A DNA stretch of 64,000 nt from Roseimicrobium gellanilyticum (GTDB lineage: Bacteria; Verrucomicrobiota; Verrucomicrobiia; Verrucomicrobiales; Verrucomicrobiaceae), in assembly GCF_003315205.1 (NCBI RefSeq), contig NZ_QNRR01000004.1:496001-560000 (forward strand), written 5' to 3'. The notes under the pieces were generated by a model. The model ran no database searches, was not told where the DNA came from, and saw only the letters and a list, made by a program, of their open reading frames with translations. Positions 18,358 to 26,011 of this stretch are shown here, piece after piece. Position 1 is the stretch's first letter. The number at the start of each line of letters is the position of its first letter. The translations under genes and the position numbers were made by a program.

Positions 18358-19392
18358 TCAGCCTTCGCTGGCCTTGATCTTGAAGTCACGTCCACCGCCG
18401 CCTGAGCGCAGGATGCCGCCGCATCCCGGGCAGACGCTGGTTCCGTCCGGCTGACGGCTGGAGCCACAGAAGACAGTACCGCAGTTTCCACAGGAACCGG
18501 CAGACATGTTGCCACAATAAGCACAGGGCGGGCAGCCATCCACTTCGCGGGAGTTCACCTGGGGCAGGCCTGCGCCGGCACGGGTGCTGAAGTCGCACGT
18601 CTCCGCGTCCATGATGTGCGATGCTGCGGGGACATACACACCGTAGTCCGGCTCCCAGCGGTAGCGCATGAGGTAGGGCTGTTTTGTTTTTCCACAAAGC
18701 GCTGAAAGGAACAACTGCCGGGCGCGACCGTCATCGCTGGAGTAGGGCATGTTCGAGTCATCGACCTTCTCGATGACGTCAGGAAGCTTGGACAGCATGA
18801 CCTCACGCTCATCCCCGTCGGATACCCCCCGGCTTGCGGTGGAGACCGTGTCGCTGATCCAGACAAAGAGCTTGGCCCAGCCGTGCTCATCCGTCTGGTG
18901 GAGATTCAGCACCACATCGGTCATCTCGCGAAGGCCGGCGAAGTCAATGTCATCACCGCAGCCGATGGCGTAGAAGTTGGCGATCTTCACCGTGCTGTTC
19001 AGATCGCGGAGCGCGGAGCGCCAGTCGTCCGTCGGCTGGCCGTCGGTGATGAGGATGACGATGGGGCGGAAGTCACCTTTCGCTCCGCCGGACTGGTTGC
19101 GTTGCACTTCCTTGAGGATGCGCTCTGCCAGGAGCATCAGCGCGCTGCCCAGTGAGGTCCCGGGGCGCACGAGCAGGCGTGGTGGTTGCGCCTCATCAAT
19201 GCTTTGCAGCGGCGACTTCAACTCGGCACGGCTGTCGAATGTGATGAAGGAAATCCAAGCTGTCTCCAGCGCGTGGGGATTCTGCCGCAGGGCCTTCAAC
19301 ATGCTGTTGATGCCTACCCTCATGCCGGCGAGGCCGGCGCCGATCATGGATTCTGAGCAGTCCAGAAGTACGTAAACAGGAAGACGGCGCAT
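18358..19392 (-). CDS. TerY-type VWA protein with C-terminal zinc-binding domain
   Basis: A 344-residue protein with a von Willebrand A domain (about 1-205) and a Cys-rich tail. The metal-ion-dependent adhesion site is complete: DCSESM near residues 11-16, the threonine in RPGTSLGSAL and the aspartate in LITDGQPTDDW. The C-terminal 60 residues contain CAYC, CGNC, FCGS and CPGC pairs, fitting the TerY_C zinc-binding domain. TerY proteins bind metal and are proposed to form a signalling triad with a Ser/Thr kinase and a PP2C phosphatase, both of which are encoded immediately upstream. It is read through from the kinase gene with a 56-bp gap. Confidence 0.9.
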   Translation of the reverse strand: MRRLPVYVLLDCSESMIGAGLAGMRVGINSMLKALRQNPHALETAWISFITFDSRAELKSPLQSIDEAQPPRLLVRPGTSLGSALMLLAERILKEVQRNQSGGAKGDFRPIVILITDGQPTDDWRSALRDLNSTVKIANFYAIGCGDDIDFAGLREMTDVVLNLHQTDEHGWAKLFVWISDTVSTASRGVSDGDEREVMLSKLPDVIEKVDDSNMPYSSDDGRARQLFLSALCGKTKQPYLMRYRWEPDYGVYVPAASHIMDAETCDFSTRAGAGLPQVNSREVDGCPPCAYCGNMSAGSCGNCGTVFCGSSRQPDGTSVCPGCGGILRSGGGGRDFKIKASEG

Positions 19393-19448
19393 AGCAGATT
19401 CAGGTGAGAAGGTTCAGTGTGTGGAGAAAAGTTGATTCGGGGCTCGAC

Positions 19449-20945
19449 TCAGACGTTGGCCATCTGCACGTGGACCAGTCGGCCGCCGTCCTCGGGACTC
19501 AGCAGGAGCTTCTGGTCATTCTTCAGTTCGATGCGTTTGCCAGGCTCGATGAGTTCACCCGTATCCGCATCCTTGAGGGCGGGCAGGGACTGGTTCACCA
19601 GCAGCCATTTTCCGCCGTGGAAAACGAAGTAGCCGACCGGCTTGCGCTGCGCATCCGTAAGCTTCGCGCTTGGGAAAATGAGGCGCGAAACGTGCCAGGG
19701 ATAGAGGTACTGGTTGGAGTAGACCATCAGCCGGTGGTTGTCCGGCAGGAACTTCCCACCACCACGCGACGAGTACAGGTTCAGCACAGGCAGAGGCCCG
19801 ACGAACGGCGTGCCACAGAAGGGGCACTTGGGTTTGGTGCTGTTGTCAAAGACGTACCACTTCTGGTCGCAGCTCGGATTGGCGCAGGGCTGGATCAGGT
19901 CGACTGTCTTCACCAGCGCCGTTTCAATGTCGTGCGCCGTGGGCCGCTGATCCGGTGCATGCAGTCCCGTGATGAAAGCGCGATCAAAGATATCCCGCAG
20001 ATACGGGCCACAGATGGCGTAGGGAATCTTCGCCGTATCGGCAAAGGGCAGGAAGCCTGGCTTCACTGAGGTGGGATCACTGCGGTTGGTGTCATCAGAC
20101 GGATGCTCGATGAACAGCGCCTGTTTCCCCATGCCGAGTTCTTCATCCTTCTGAGGATCACTGTGATGCACCTTCCGTCCGCGAAGCGGGTGGCGGTAGA
20201 GCAAGTACATGTACACGAGTACCGCCAGCGCATGACGATCGGTTTCGATGCGGGGGAGCATCTTCTTGGGATCGCCCACCGGGAGGCTCAGACTGGACAC
20301 CACTTCAGGGGCAATGAAGTCCGGCGTGCCCACCACATCTGGCGGGTACCTACCAGGCACCACGAGGGTGTCGATGTCGATGATGCAGGCATTTCCTCCA
20401 GCGGGATCCACCAGCACGTTCTTGTAGGAGAGGTCGGAATGCGCGAGACCCGCCATGTGCAGGCGGCCCACGGAGCGTGCGATCTTGATGCACGTGGTGA
20501 AGTAGCTCAGCCAGTTGCCGCGTTCGCGGGGATCCAGGTGCTTCTGCTGGTGATTGGCGGAGGCGAACCACTTGCCCTCCTTTTCCTTGCCCTTGATGCT
20601 CAGGAAATCGCCATTCTTTGATCCGTGCTCAAAGAAGAAATGCTGCCGGTAGGTGGGCATGACGACACCCACATGCCCCGCGTCTTCCACAATATGCGTG
20701 GGCCAGCAGAAGAGCGACTCCCAATAGGCTCCGCCCTCTTGATTGAAAATGTTCTCACGGTACCTTCCCACGATGTTGCGCAGGCGCTCCATGGAGTTGG
20801 CGTCCGGTTTCTTCCGGTACCACCCGATGACCTGCTTCTTGTCTTTCGAGAAGTAGACATCCTTCATCCCGCCTGATCCGGCCTGGTTGGCGTCGTCAAA
20901 CTCGAACGAGGTTCCATCCGTGGCTTTCAGCCTGACAATGCTCAT
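19449..20945 (-). CDS. Ser/Thr protein kinase with zinc ribbon (Ter triad kinase)
   Basis: A 498-residue kinase. The glycine loop is QAGSGGMKDVYF near residues 21-32, the catalytic loop HLAHSDLSYKNVLVD has HSD in place of HRD, the DFG position reads DID (IIDIDTL), and the activation segment ends GTPDFIAPEVV. A zinc ribbon follows near 355-385 (CANPSCDQ then CPFCGTPF), then about 110 residues of beta-rich sequence. No membrane segment is present, so it is cytosolic. Together with the adjacent PP2C (4-bp overlap) and TerY genes it forms the TerY-kinase-phosphatase triad reported in Ter stress systems. Substrates are unknown; TerD-type or TerY proteins are candidates. Confidence 0.88.
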   Translation of the reverse strand: MSIVRLKATDGTSFEFDDANQAGSGGMKDVYFSKDKKQVIGWYRKKPDANSMERLRNIVGRYRENIFNQEGGAYWESLFCWPTHIVEDAGHVGVVMPTYRQHFFFEHGSKNGDFLSIKGKEKEGKWFASANHQQKHLDPRERGNWLSYFTTCIKIARSVGRLHMAGLAHSDLSYKNVLVDPAGGNACIIDIDTLVVPGRYPPDVVGTPDFIAPEVVSSLSLPVGDPKKMLPRIETDRHALAVLVYMYLLYRHPLRGRKVHHSDPQKDEELGMGKQALFIEHPSDDTNRSDPTSVKPGFLPFADTAKIPYAICGPYLRDIFDRAFITGLHAPDQRPTAHDIETALVKTVDLIQPCANPSCDQKWYVFDNSTKPKCPFCGTPFVGPLPVLNLYSSRGGGKFLPDNHRLMVYSNQYLYPWHVSRLIFPSAKLTDAQRKPVGYFVFHGGKWLLVNQSLPALKDADTGELIEPGKRIELKNDQKLLLSPEDGGRLVHVQMANV

Positions 20946-22948
20946 AGGGATGCGGAGGGTTGGGTTTCCGTAAGGACGATGATCGTCCGGTCGTCATGGT
21001 GACCGGGAGAGGGGAAGTTCAGCCAATCAAGCAGCCGCTCGGCGGACTCCGCACGTGTGGAGGCTCCGGCTACGAGGGGCTGCACCTCGGCCCAGAGTTT
21101 CCTCCAGGCATCTGCGTCACCCAGCGCGGCCTCACTGGCAAAACGCGGATCCGAAACACCATCGGTGACCAGCAGCAGTGCCTCGAAACTGGGCACGATC
21201 GCGAACTTGATCCGGTTCATGATGGCCTCACCGGATGCCAGCGCTTCCTTGACGGTAAGGAACACAGTCTGTCCGGCGAATTCTCCGCCGTCTGGTTTGG
21301 TCAACAGACACTCGATGTCGTCATCAGCCGTTCTCACCAGCGCAGCAGCACCGTCGCCGATGGAGAAGGAGGCAACGAACCATCCGCCCGAGGCCAGTGG
21401 CCGGGCAAGGACGATGATGATGGTGGTGTGGAAGTCCCTGGAGACGGCGTTTGCCGTGTTTGCCTTCTCCTCAATCAAGCGGCGGGCGTCCCATGCCACG
21501 CGGCCAAAATGGTTGTAGACTTCCGTTCGCAGCTTTGAGCGTGCTTCAGACGTTGCAGATGGATCCGCCGCGTAGGCTTCGACGAGGGGGGTAAGAGGAT
21601 CCGTGGAAACTTCGCCCAGCAGCTTCGAGAAATACTGGAGCACATGCACACAGGCAATCCTGGAGCCTTCGCGGGAGTACTTGGCACTGCCCGCGCCGTC
21701 CGCCACCGTCAGGGCATACCATCCGGTCTCGGGCAGCCACGCCATGGAAAAGTCATCATCACGGCAGCTACCCACGTGCGCGTGGGAGCGACCGCGCCGG
21801 CTGGCGGCGGTCACCAGCAGCGGGGCATCAGGAAGCGCCGCCGCATCGACATCCGGTTTCCAGAACGGAGCCGAAGTGTTGGAGGGTGTGTTTTTCCAAA
21901 GCGAGGACGGATCCGGATTGATGGTCAGCAGGAAGGTCTTGTTCAGTGCCGATGGCTTGCCGGACTCCGGCTCGGCCGAGGCGCACGTCATCGAAAATGA
22001 AAACTCACCTGACTCAGCGGGCACGCCTGACAGCACCGACGATTCACAGGACAATCCCTTCGGCGGGTCGTCTGCCACGGTCACTACATCGAAGGAAAGC
22101 TTGTGGATCTCCAGCGCCGTCAGCAGGGATGCCGAATACGCACGTCCCACGGTGGCGTTGGGCAGCCGGATGGGCATTGGAGGAGGCGTCATGGCTGCGG
22201 CGACGGTTGGGGGAGGGGTGGATTCGGGTGCCGCGGCAGAACCGTCCTCAGCGGGCTGTGGTTGATCCACGGACTCCGTGGCTGTGCTTTCCACCTGGGT
22301 TTCCGCGGGGACTTCGGACACCGGAACTTCGCTGGAAGACTCCCCCGGAGGTTCTTGGCTCTCCGGAGAGGATGCTGCGTCGGTTGCCATGGATTCTCCG
22401 TTGTTGGAATGGACGACTGTCTCCAAGGACTGCATCAGGGCCTCCAAGGGCGCCTCGACGGCCCGCGGACCATGCGTAAACAGGAGCTCAGCGTACTGCA
22501 AGAACAAAGGCGGCCACGGCGCCTCGATGGGCTGTCCCCATTGACGAATGTTGGCGTTGCGCAGGACCGGTGCAGGTTCGTGACCAAGCACAATCAAGTG
22601 CAGCACACTTGCCAGAGCCTGGACATCGCTGTGCTGTTGCTCTTCAAGCGTCGCGCCTGTCCCATCGGGATAATACGAGTAGGCTTCCTGAGGCTTGAGA
22701 GGTTCCCGCTGTCCATCTCTCGCGGCGAAGAACTCCGCATCGAGCATCCCTTCGGATGAAACCAGCATGCGCTGGGCACACACCGCGCCATGAGCCCGGC
22801 CCAAGTCGTGAATCTGCTTCAGGCATTCCACGATGGAATGCAGCGTCCTCACGGGATTTCCCACGAGGATCTCATGCCGCTGGATCAGGAATGTGTATAA
22901 AGGCAGCCGCTGATCATTCCTTTGGGAGAGAGTGTTGAGACCCGCCAT
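20942..22948 (-). CDS. PP2C phosphatase fused to a degenerate kinase lobe and Ig-like domain
   Basis: A 668-residue protein with three parts. Residues about 25-170 resemble a kinase C-lobe (IHDLGRAHGAVCAQRMLV in the catalytic-loop position, HSDVQALASVLHLIVLG like helix F) but lack the catalytic aspartates, so this is a pseudokinase remnant. A Pro/Glu/Ser-rich spacer follows, then an Ig-like putative domain near 255-350 (LPNATVGRAYSASLL, PKGLSCESSVLSGVPAESGE) of the He_PIG type. The C-terminal 280 residues are PP2C with GSCRDDDF, VADGAGSAKYSREG, LLVTDGVSD and HHDDRTIIVL supplying the metal-binding aspartates. Its stop overlaps the kinase start (ATGA). It probably reverses the action of the partner kinase. 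Confidence 0.85.
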   Translation of the reverse strand: MAGLNTLSQRNDQRLPLYTFLIQRHEILVGNPVRTLHSIVECLKQIHDLGRAHGAVCAQRMLVSSEGMLDAEFFAARDGQREPLKPQEAYSYYPDGTGATLEEQQHSDVQALASVLHLIVLGHEPAPVLRNANIRQWGQPIEAPWPPLFLQYAELLFTHGPRAVEAPLEALMQSLETVVHSNNGESMATDAASSPESQEPPGESSSEVPVSEVPAETQVESTATESVDQPQPAEDGSAAAPESTPPPTVAAAMTPPPMPIRLPNATVGRAYSASLLTALEIHKLSFDVVTVADDPPKGLSCESSVLSGVPAESGEFSFSMTCASAEPESGKPSALNKTFLLTINPDPSSLWKNTPSNTSAPFWKPDVDAAALPDAPLLVTAASRRGRSHAHVGSCRDDDFSMAWLPETGWYALTVADGAGSAKYSREGSRIACVHVLQYFSKLLGEVSTDPLTPLVEAYAADPSATSEARSKLRTEVYNHFGRVAWDARRLIEEKANTANAVSRDFHTTIIIVLARPLASGGWFVASFSIGDGAAALVRTADDDIECLLTKPDGGEFAGQTVFLTVKEALASGEAIMNRIKFAIVPSFEALLLVTDGVSDPRFASEAALGDADAWRKLWAEVQPLVAGASTRAESAERLLDWLNFPSPGHHDDRTIIVLTETQPSASL

Positions 22949-22967
22949 GAGACAATCTCCGAGGAAG

Positions 22968-23603
22968 TTAGAACACCAGGTTCACTTCGGGCGGCGGCGG
23001 TGGCAGATGCAGCTCGGCGCTGGCGCCCACGCTCACGTTTCCAGCAGCGACGCTGGATGAAACCCAGCGGAAGAAGCTGAGGAAGCTGTTCCCGTCCATC
23101 GTTTCCAGCGTGACGACATGATCCGCCAGCGGGGTCAGCTCATCCTTCTTGGCCTTCGGACCTGCGGCACAGGCCACGATGCTCGCGAAGCCACGGGATT
23201 TCACCTTGGGGATCGTCTCCTTGTAAAGCATGATGTCCGAAGGCGAGCCATCCGTCATGATGAAGGCGATGGGCTTCCAGTCGCCCTTGTTCTCCTCCTG
23301 GGTACGCCGCACTTCCTTGTCCACGCGGTCACAAAGGACCTCCAGCGCGGCACCGAGATTGGTGGGGCCCGAGTCCGGGCACGTGATGACAGGCAGCTGT
23401 AGCGACTCCAGGCCGCTGAGCGGGAGCACGACCTTCACCTCGCGGTCAAAGGTGATGATGGAGAGGTGAAGGGACTCCAGCGCATGGGGATCCTGGCGGA
23501 GTCCGCCCAGCATGGCCTGAAGGCCTGACTTCACGGATTCCAGTGGCTCTCCCTTCATCGAACCTGAGGTGTCAATGAGGAGGTAAACAGGAAGGCGACG
23601 CAT
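22968..23603 (-). CDS. terY: TerY-type VWA protein (short form, A)
   Basis: A 211-residue single VWA domain. MIDAS residues are in LIDTSGSMKG near 8-17, the threonine region SGPTNLGAAL and IMTDGSPSD. It ends HLPPPPPEVNLVF, a proline-rich tail shared with the neighbouring TerY protein. VWA proteins of this type bind divalent metal and mediate protein-protein contacts; in Ter systems they work with the kinase/phosphatase pair encoded just downstream (19 bp to PP2C). It is paralogous to the gene 41 bp upstream and to the longer zinc-tailed protein at 18358-19392. Confidence 0.9.
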   Translation of the reverse strand: MRRLPVYLLIDTSGSMKGEPLESVKSGLQAMLGGLRQDPHALESLHLSIITFDREVKVVLPLSGLESLQLPVITCPDSGPTNLGAALEVLCDRVDKEVRRTQEENKGDWKPIAFIMTDGSPSDIMLYKETIPKVKSRGFASIVACAAGPKAKKDELTPLADHVVTLETMDGNSFLSFFRWVSSSVAAGNVSVGASAELHLPPPPPEVNLVF

Positions 23604-23644
23604 ATACGAAGGGGGATTTGATTAGGCGAGTAGCGGTAGAAAGG

Positions 23645-24283
23645 TCACACCACGACTTTGATTTCGGGCGGAGGCGGGGGGAGTTGATCGAGTCCCTCCA
23701 CTTCCTTCCCGGCAGTTTCCACGGCCTTGCTGTTGCTGCTGACCGAGGCCGAAACCCATTTGAAGAACTTCGCCATGGCCGAGGCATCCGAGGTGTCCAG
23801 CCTGACCACCGACTCACCACAGATTTGCTTCAGCGCGGAGATGTCTCCATTGTTCACGGCGCAACCGACCACAACGCCCCATTTCTCCTGCTGGAAGCGG
23901 GCAAGACCCTTCTGCCAGTCGTCCGTGGGAGCGCCATCCGTCATGAGGAAGACCATGGGCTTCCAGTCGCCCTTGGTGGTGGAGGTGGACTTTGCGAGCT
24001 GGCTGGAAGCCGACTCCGCCACGAGACGCAGGGCATCTCCCAGAGCGGTGCTGCCCTGAGCGGTAAGGGCAGGTATCTGGAATGCGGTGAGCTCCGTGAG
24101 CTTTACCTTCTCATCGGCTTTGGAGTCGAACGTGATCACGCTCAGAAACGCCGTCTCCAGCGCATAGGGATCCTGGCGCAATGCGGAGACGAGCATCTGG
24201 ACTCCGTTTTTGACCTGTTCGATGGGTTCACCGAACATGGATCCCGAAGTGTCAAGGAGCAGGAATACAGGGAGGCGTCTCAT
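23645..24283 (-). CDS. terY: TerY-type VWA protein (short form, B)
   Basis: A 212-residue VWA protein with MIDAS motif LLDTSGSMFGEP near residues 8-19, the threonine in AQGSTALGDAL and the downstream FLMTDGAPTDDW. Its C-terminus QLPPPPPEIKVVV matches that of the next gene, so the two are tandem paralogues with a conserved tail that may be a docking peptide. No signal peptide is visible. It lies 41 bp upstream of the second TerY gene and 21 bp downstream of a small unknown reading frame, within the minus-strand Ter arm. Confidence 0.9.
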   Translation of the reverse strand: MRRLPVFLLLDTSGSMFGEPIEQVKNGVQMLVSALRQDPYALETAFLSVITFDSKADEKVKLTELTAFQIPALTAQGSTALGDALRLVAESASSQLAKSTSTTKGDWKPMVFLMTDGAPTDDWQKGLARFQQEKWGVVVGCAVNNGDISALKQICGESVVRLDTSDASAMAKFFKWVSASVSSNSKAVETAGKEVEGLDQLPPPPPEIKVVV

Positions 24284-24304
24284 GGGACCTTATGTATGCA
24301 GGGC

Positions 24305-24649
24305 TTAGGGTTGCTGTGAACTTTCCGCGGAACGCTGATTCACGCGGACATTGGACTCGTTGCGGATTGCGATGTCCACTCCAACATCTGCTTTCCTGGA
24401 ATTTGCCTGTCCGTCAACGCCCACGGCAGAGATCGAAATGTCCCGGTGCCTGGGTGCAGGTGCTGGCCGTGGAAGTGACGACCAACTCTGGCGAGCTGTG
24501 GAGGGATGGGAAACCCGGCTCACCGGTCTCGGCGGCGGGGAAGTAGGTTTCTGAGGAGCGGACCGGTCCGGGGGACTTACATCCAGGGGGGCTGATGATA
24601 CCCAGTCCCCCCAAACTACGTCCCGGACAATGTCACTGTTGGAGACCAC
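24305..24649 (-). CDS. Small Pro/Ser-rich hypothetical protein
   Basis: This 114-codon frame begins with GTG at 24649 and fits between the TerD and TerY genes with 22-bp and 21-bp spacers, which is why it is listed. The N-terminal half is Pro/Ser/Arg-rich (SPPDRSAPQKPTSPPPRPVS) and the C-terminal half is a plausible soluble segment (DISISAVGVDGQANSRKADV). A GGAG lies only a few bases upstream of the GTG, too close for a good ribosome-binding site. No family is recognised. An opposite-strand frame over the same bases looks weaker. It may be a real small Ter component or a decayed remnant. Confidence 0.4.
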   Translation of the reverse strand: MVSNSDIVRDVVWGDWVSSAPLDVSPPDRSAPQKPTSPPPRPVSRVSHPSTARQSWSSLPRPAPAPRHRDISISAVGVDGQANSRKADVGVDIAIRNESNVRVNQRSAESSQQP

Positions 24650-24671
24650 GACTCCAAGAAGGCAGAATCAT

Positions 24672-25286
24672 CTACACGTGTGATTTCAGGATCTCGACGA
24701 AGTTATCCGTGGCGTGACCCTCACCGAGGGCGCGGAACTTCCAGCCGCCACCCTGGCGGTACACTTCGCCAAACACCATGATGCATTTGCCGTTATACAG
24801 GGGCTCGGACGTGAGATTGTATCGTGCCATTTCCTGGTTCTTGGCATCAATGGCGCGCATGTACGCGCTCTCCACTTCGCCAAAGTGCTGGTTGTGGCGT
24901 TTCCCCTGGTAAATCTGCACCAGGAAAAGGATGCGGTGCACGTTGGCAGGCAGGGTGTTGAGGCGCACGACGATTTGTTCGTCGTCGTTGTCGCCGCTGC
25001 CGCCCACGCGGTTGTCACCCGAGTGGTAGATCTGCCCGCTGGGATGCCGGAGGTTCCCAAAGAAGATCACGTCGCTGCCCATCAGCTTGTCCCCGAGACT
25101 GCGCACCTTGCCATGCTCATCCAAAACGAAGGCAATGGCGTCCAAATCGTAGTCCTGGGCACCGCTCAGTTTGGCAAAAAACCCCTTCTTTCGAATCTTC
25201 CACCCAAGGCCGATGGTGATCTGGCTGAGGTCGTTCGTGTCCTTTTCGAGACTGATGGTCTGGCCCTTCTGGAGATTGATCGGCAT
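24672..25286 (-). CDS. TerD-family protein (TerZ-like, minus arm)
   Basis: A 204-residue TerD-domain protein starting MPINLQKGQTISLEK. Like the plus-arm TerZ-like protein it has a basic/aromatic insertion (KKGFFAKLSGAQDYDLDAIAF) between the first and second strands. The calcium loop is GDNRVGGSGDNDDE, longer by one residue than usual but with the aspartates retained. It ends with GGGWKFRALGEGHATDNFVE. It probably binds calcium as part of the Ter complex. The order TerC, TerD, TerZ-like, small protein and TerY in one direction indicates one transcription unit from 27010 down to 17604. Confidence 0.87.
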   Translation of the reverse strand: MPINLQKGQTISLEKDTNDLSQITIGLGWKIRKKGFFAKLSGAQDYDLDAIAFVLDEHGKVRSLGDKLMGSDVIFFGNLRHPSGQIYHSGDNRVGGSGDNDDEQIVVRLNTLPANVHRILFLVQIYQGKRHNQHFGEVESAYMRAIDAKNQEMARYNLTSEPLYNGKCIMVFGEVYRQGGGWKFRALGEGHATDNFVEILKSHV

Positions 25287-25356
25287 GGGAATGGAGTGTT
25301 GATGTGATCGGAAGAATCGAAGCGGGCGGGAGCGGGAGCGGGAACGTGAAGCTCCG

Positions 25357-25908
25357 TCAGGCGTACTTGTTTACGAAGCTCTGCAGACCGCCGGTAGTCG
25401 CGGTTCCCATGGCTTCAAACCGCCATGCACCCCCGCGCTTGTAAAGGCGCCCAAACTCCACCGCCGTCTCGATGGAGAAGTCTTCATCGAGTTCGTACTT
25501 GCAGATTTCCCCACCGGAAACTGCATCATAGATGCGGATGAACGAGTTCCGCACCTGGCCGAAATTCTGCCGGCGGGTCTCGTAGTCGTGAATGGTGACG
25601 GTGAAGATGATCTGCTCGATGCGCTGATCCACCCTGCTGAGGTCGAGCATCAGCGTCTCGTCATCTCCATCGGAGTTGCCGCCCGTGCGGTCATCTCCCG
25701 AGGACGTCACCGCGCCATCCGGCGACGACATGTTGTTATAGAATACGAAAAACTCGTCCGTCGGGATTTTGTTATTCGCCCCGAGCAGGAAAGCCGAGGC
25801 GTCGAGGTCGAAATCCTGACCGGTCTTTGCCGGGTCCCACCCGAGTCCGACACCGATTTTTTGAAGACCGATGTCTACTCGCTGTCCTTTAGAGAGATTG
25901 ATAGCCAT
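25357..25908 (-). CDS. TerD-family protein (TerD/TerE type, minus arm)
   Basis: A 183-residue single TerD domain. It shows VGLGWDPAKTGQDFDLDASA near residues 24-43, the calcium-loop GDDRTGGNSDGDDE near 76-89 and [20 protein letters not shown] near 141-160, closely parallel to the plus-arm terD product. It starts MAINLSKGQRVD, the typical family N-terminus. It is encoded 103 bp downstream of terC, and TerC-TerD partnership at the membrane is the core of Ter systems. One acidic position differs from the plus-arm copy (GDD for GDN), so the two may differ in metal affinity. Confidence 0.9.
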   Translation of the reverse strand: MAINLSKGQRVDIGLQKIGVGLGWDPAKTGQDFDLDASAFLLGANNKIPTDEFFVFYNNMSSPDGAVTSSGDDRTGGNSDGDDETLMLDLSRVDQRIEQIIFTVTIHDYETRRQNFGQVRNSFIRIYDAVSGGEICKYELDEDFSIETAVEFGRLYKRGGAWRFEAMGTATTGGLQSFVNKYA

Positions 25909-26011
25909 TGCAGTGTATCAGAAGGCCTGTCTTGTAATATCGCGTCAGGCGAAGCACAAGACAAAAATCTGGATACAAAGTCAACTCTCTGTCGGAAAAA
26001 GCAGTGGTCGA

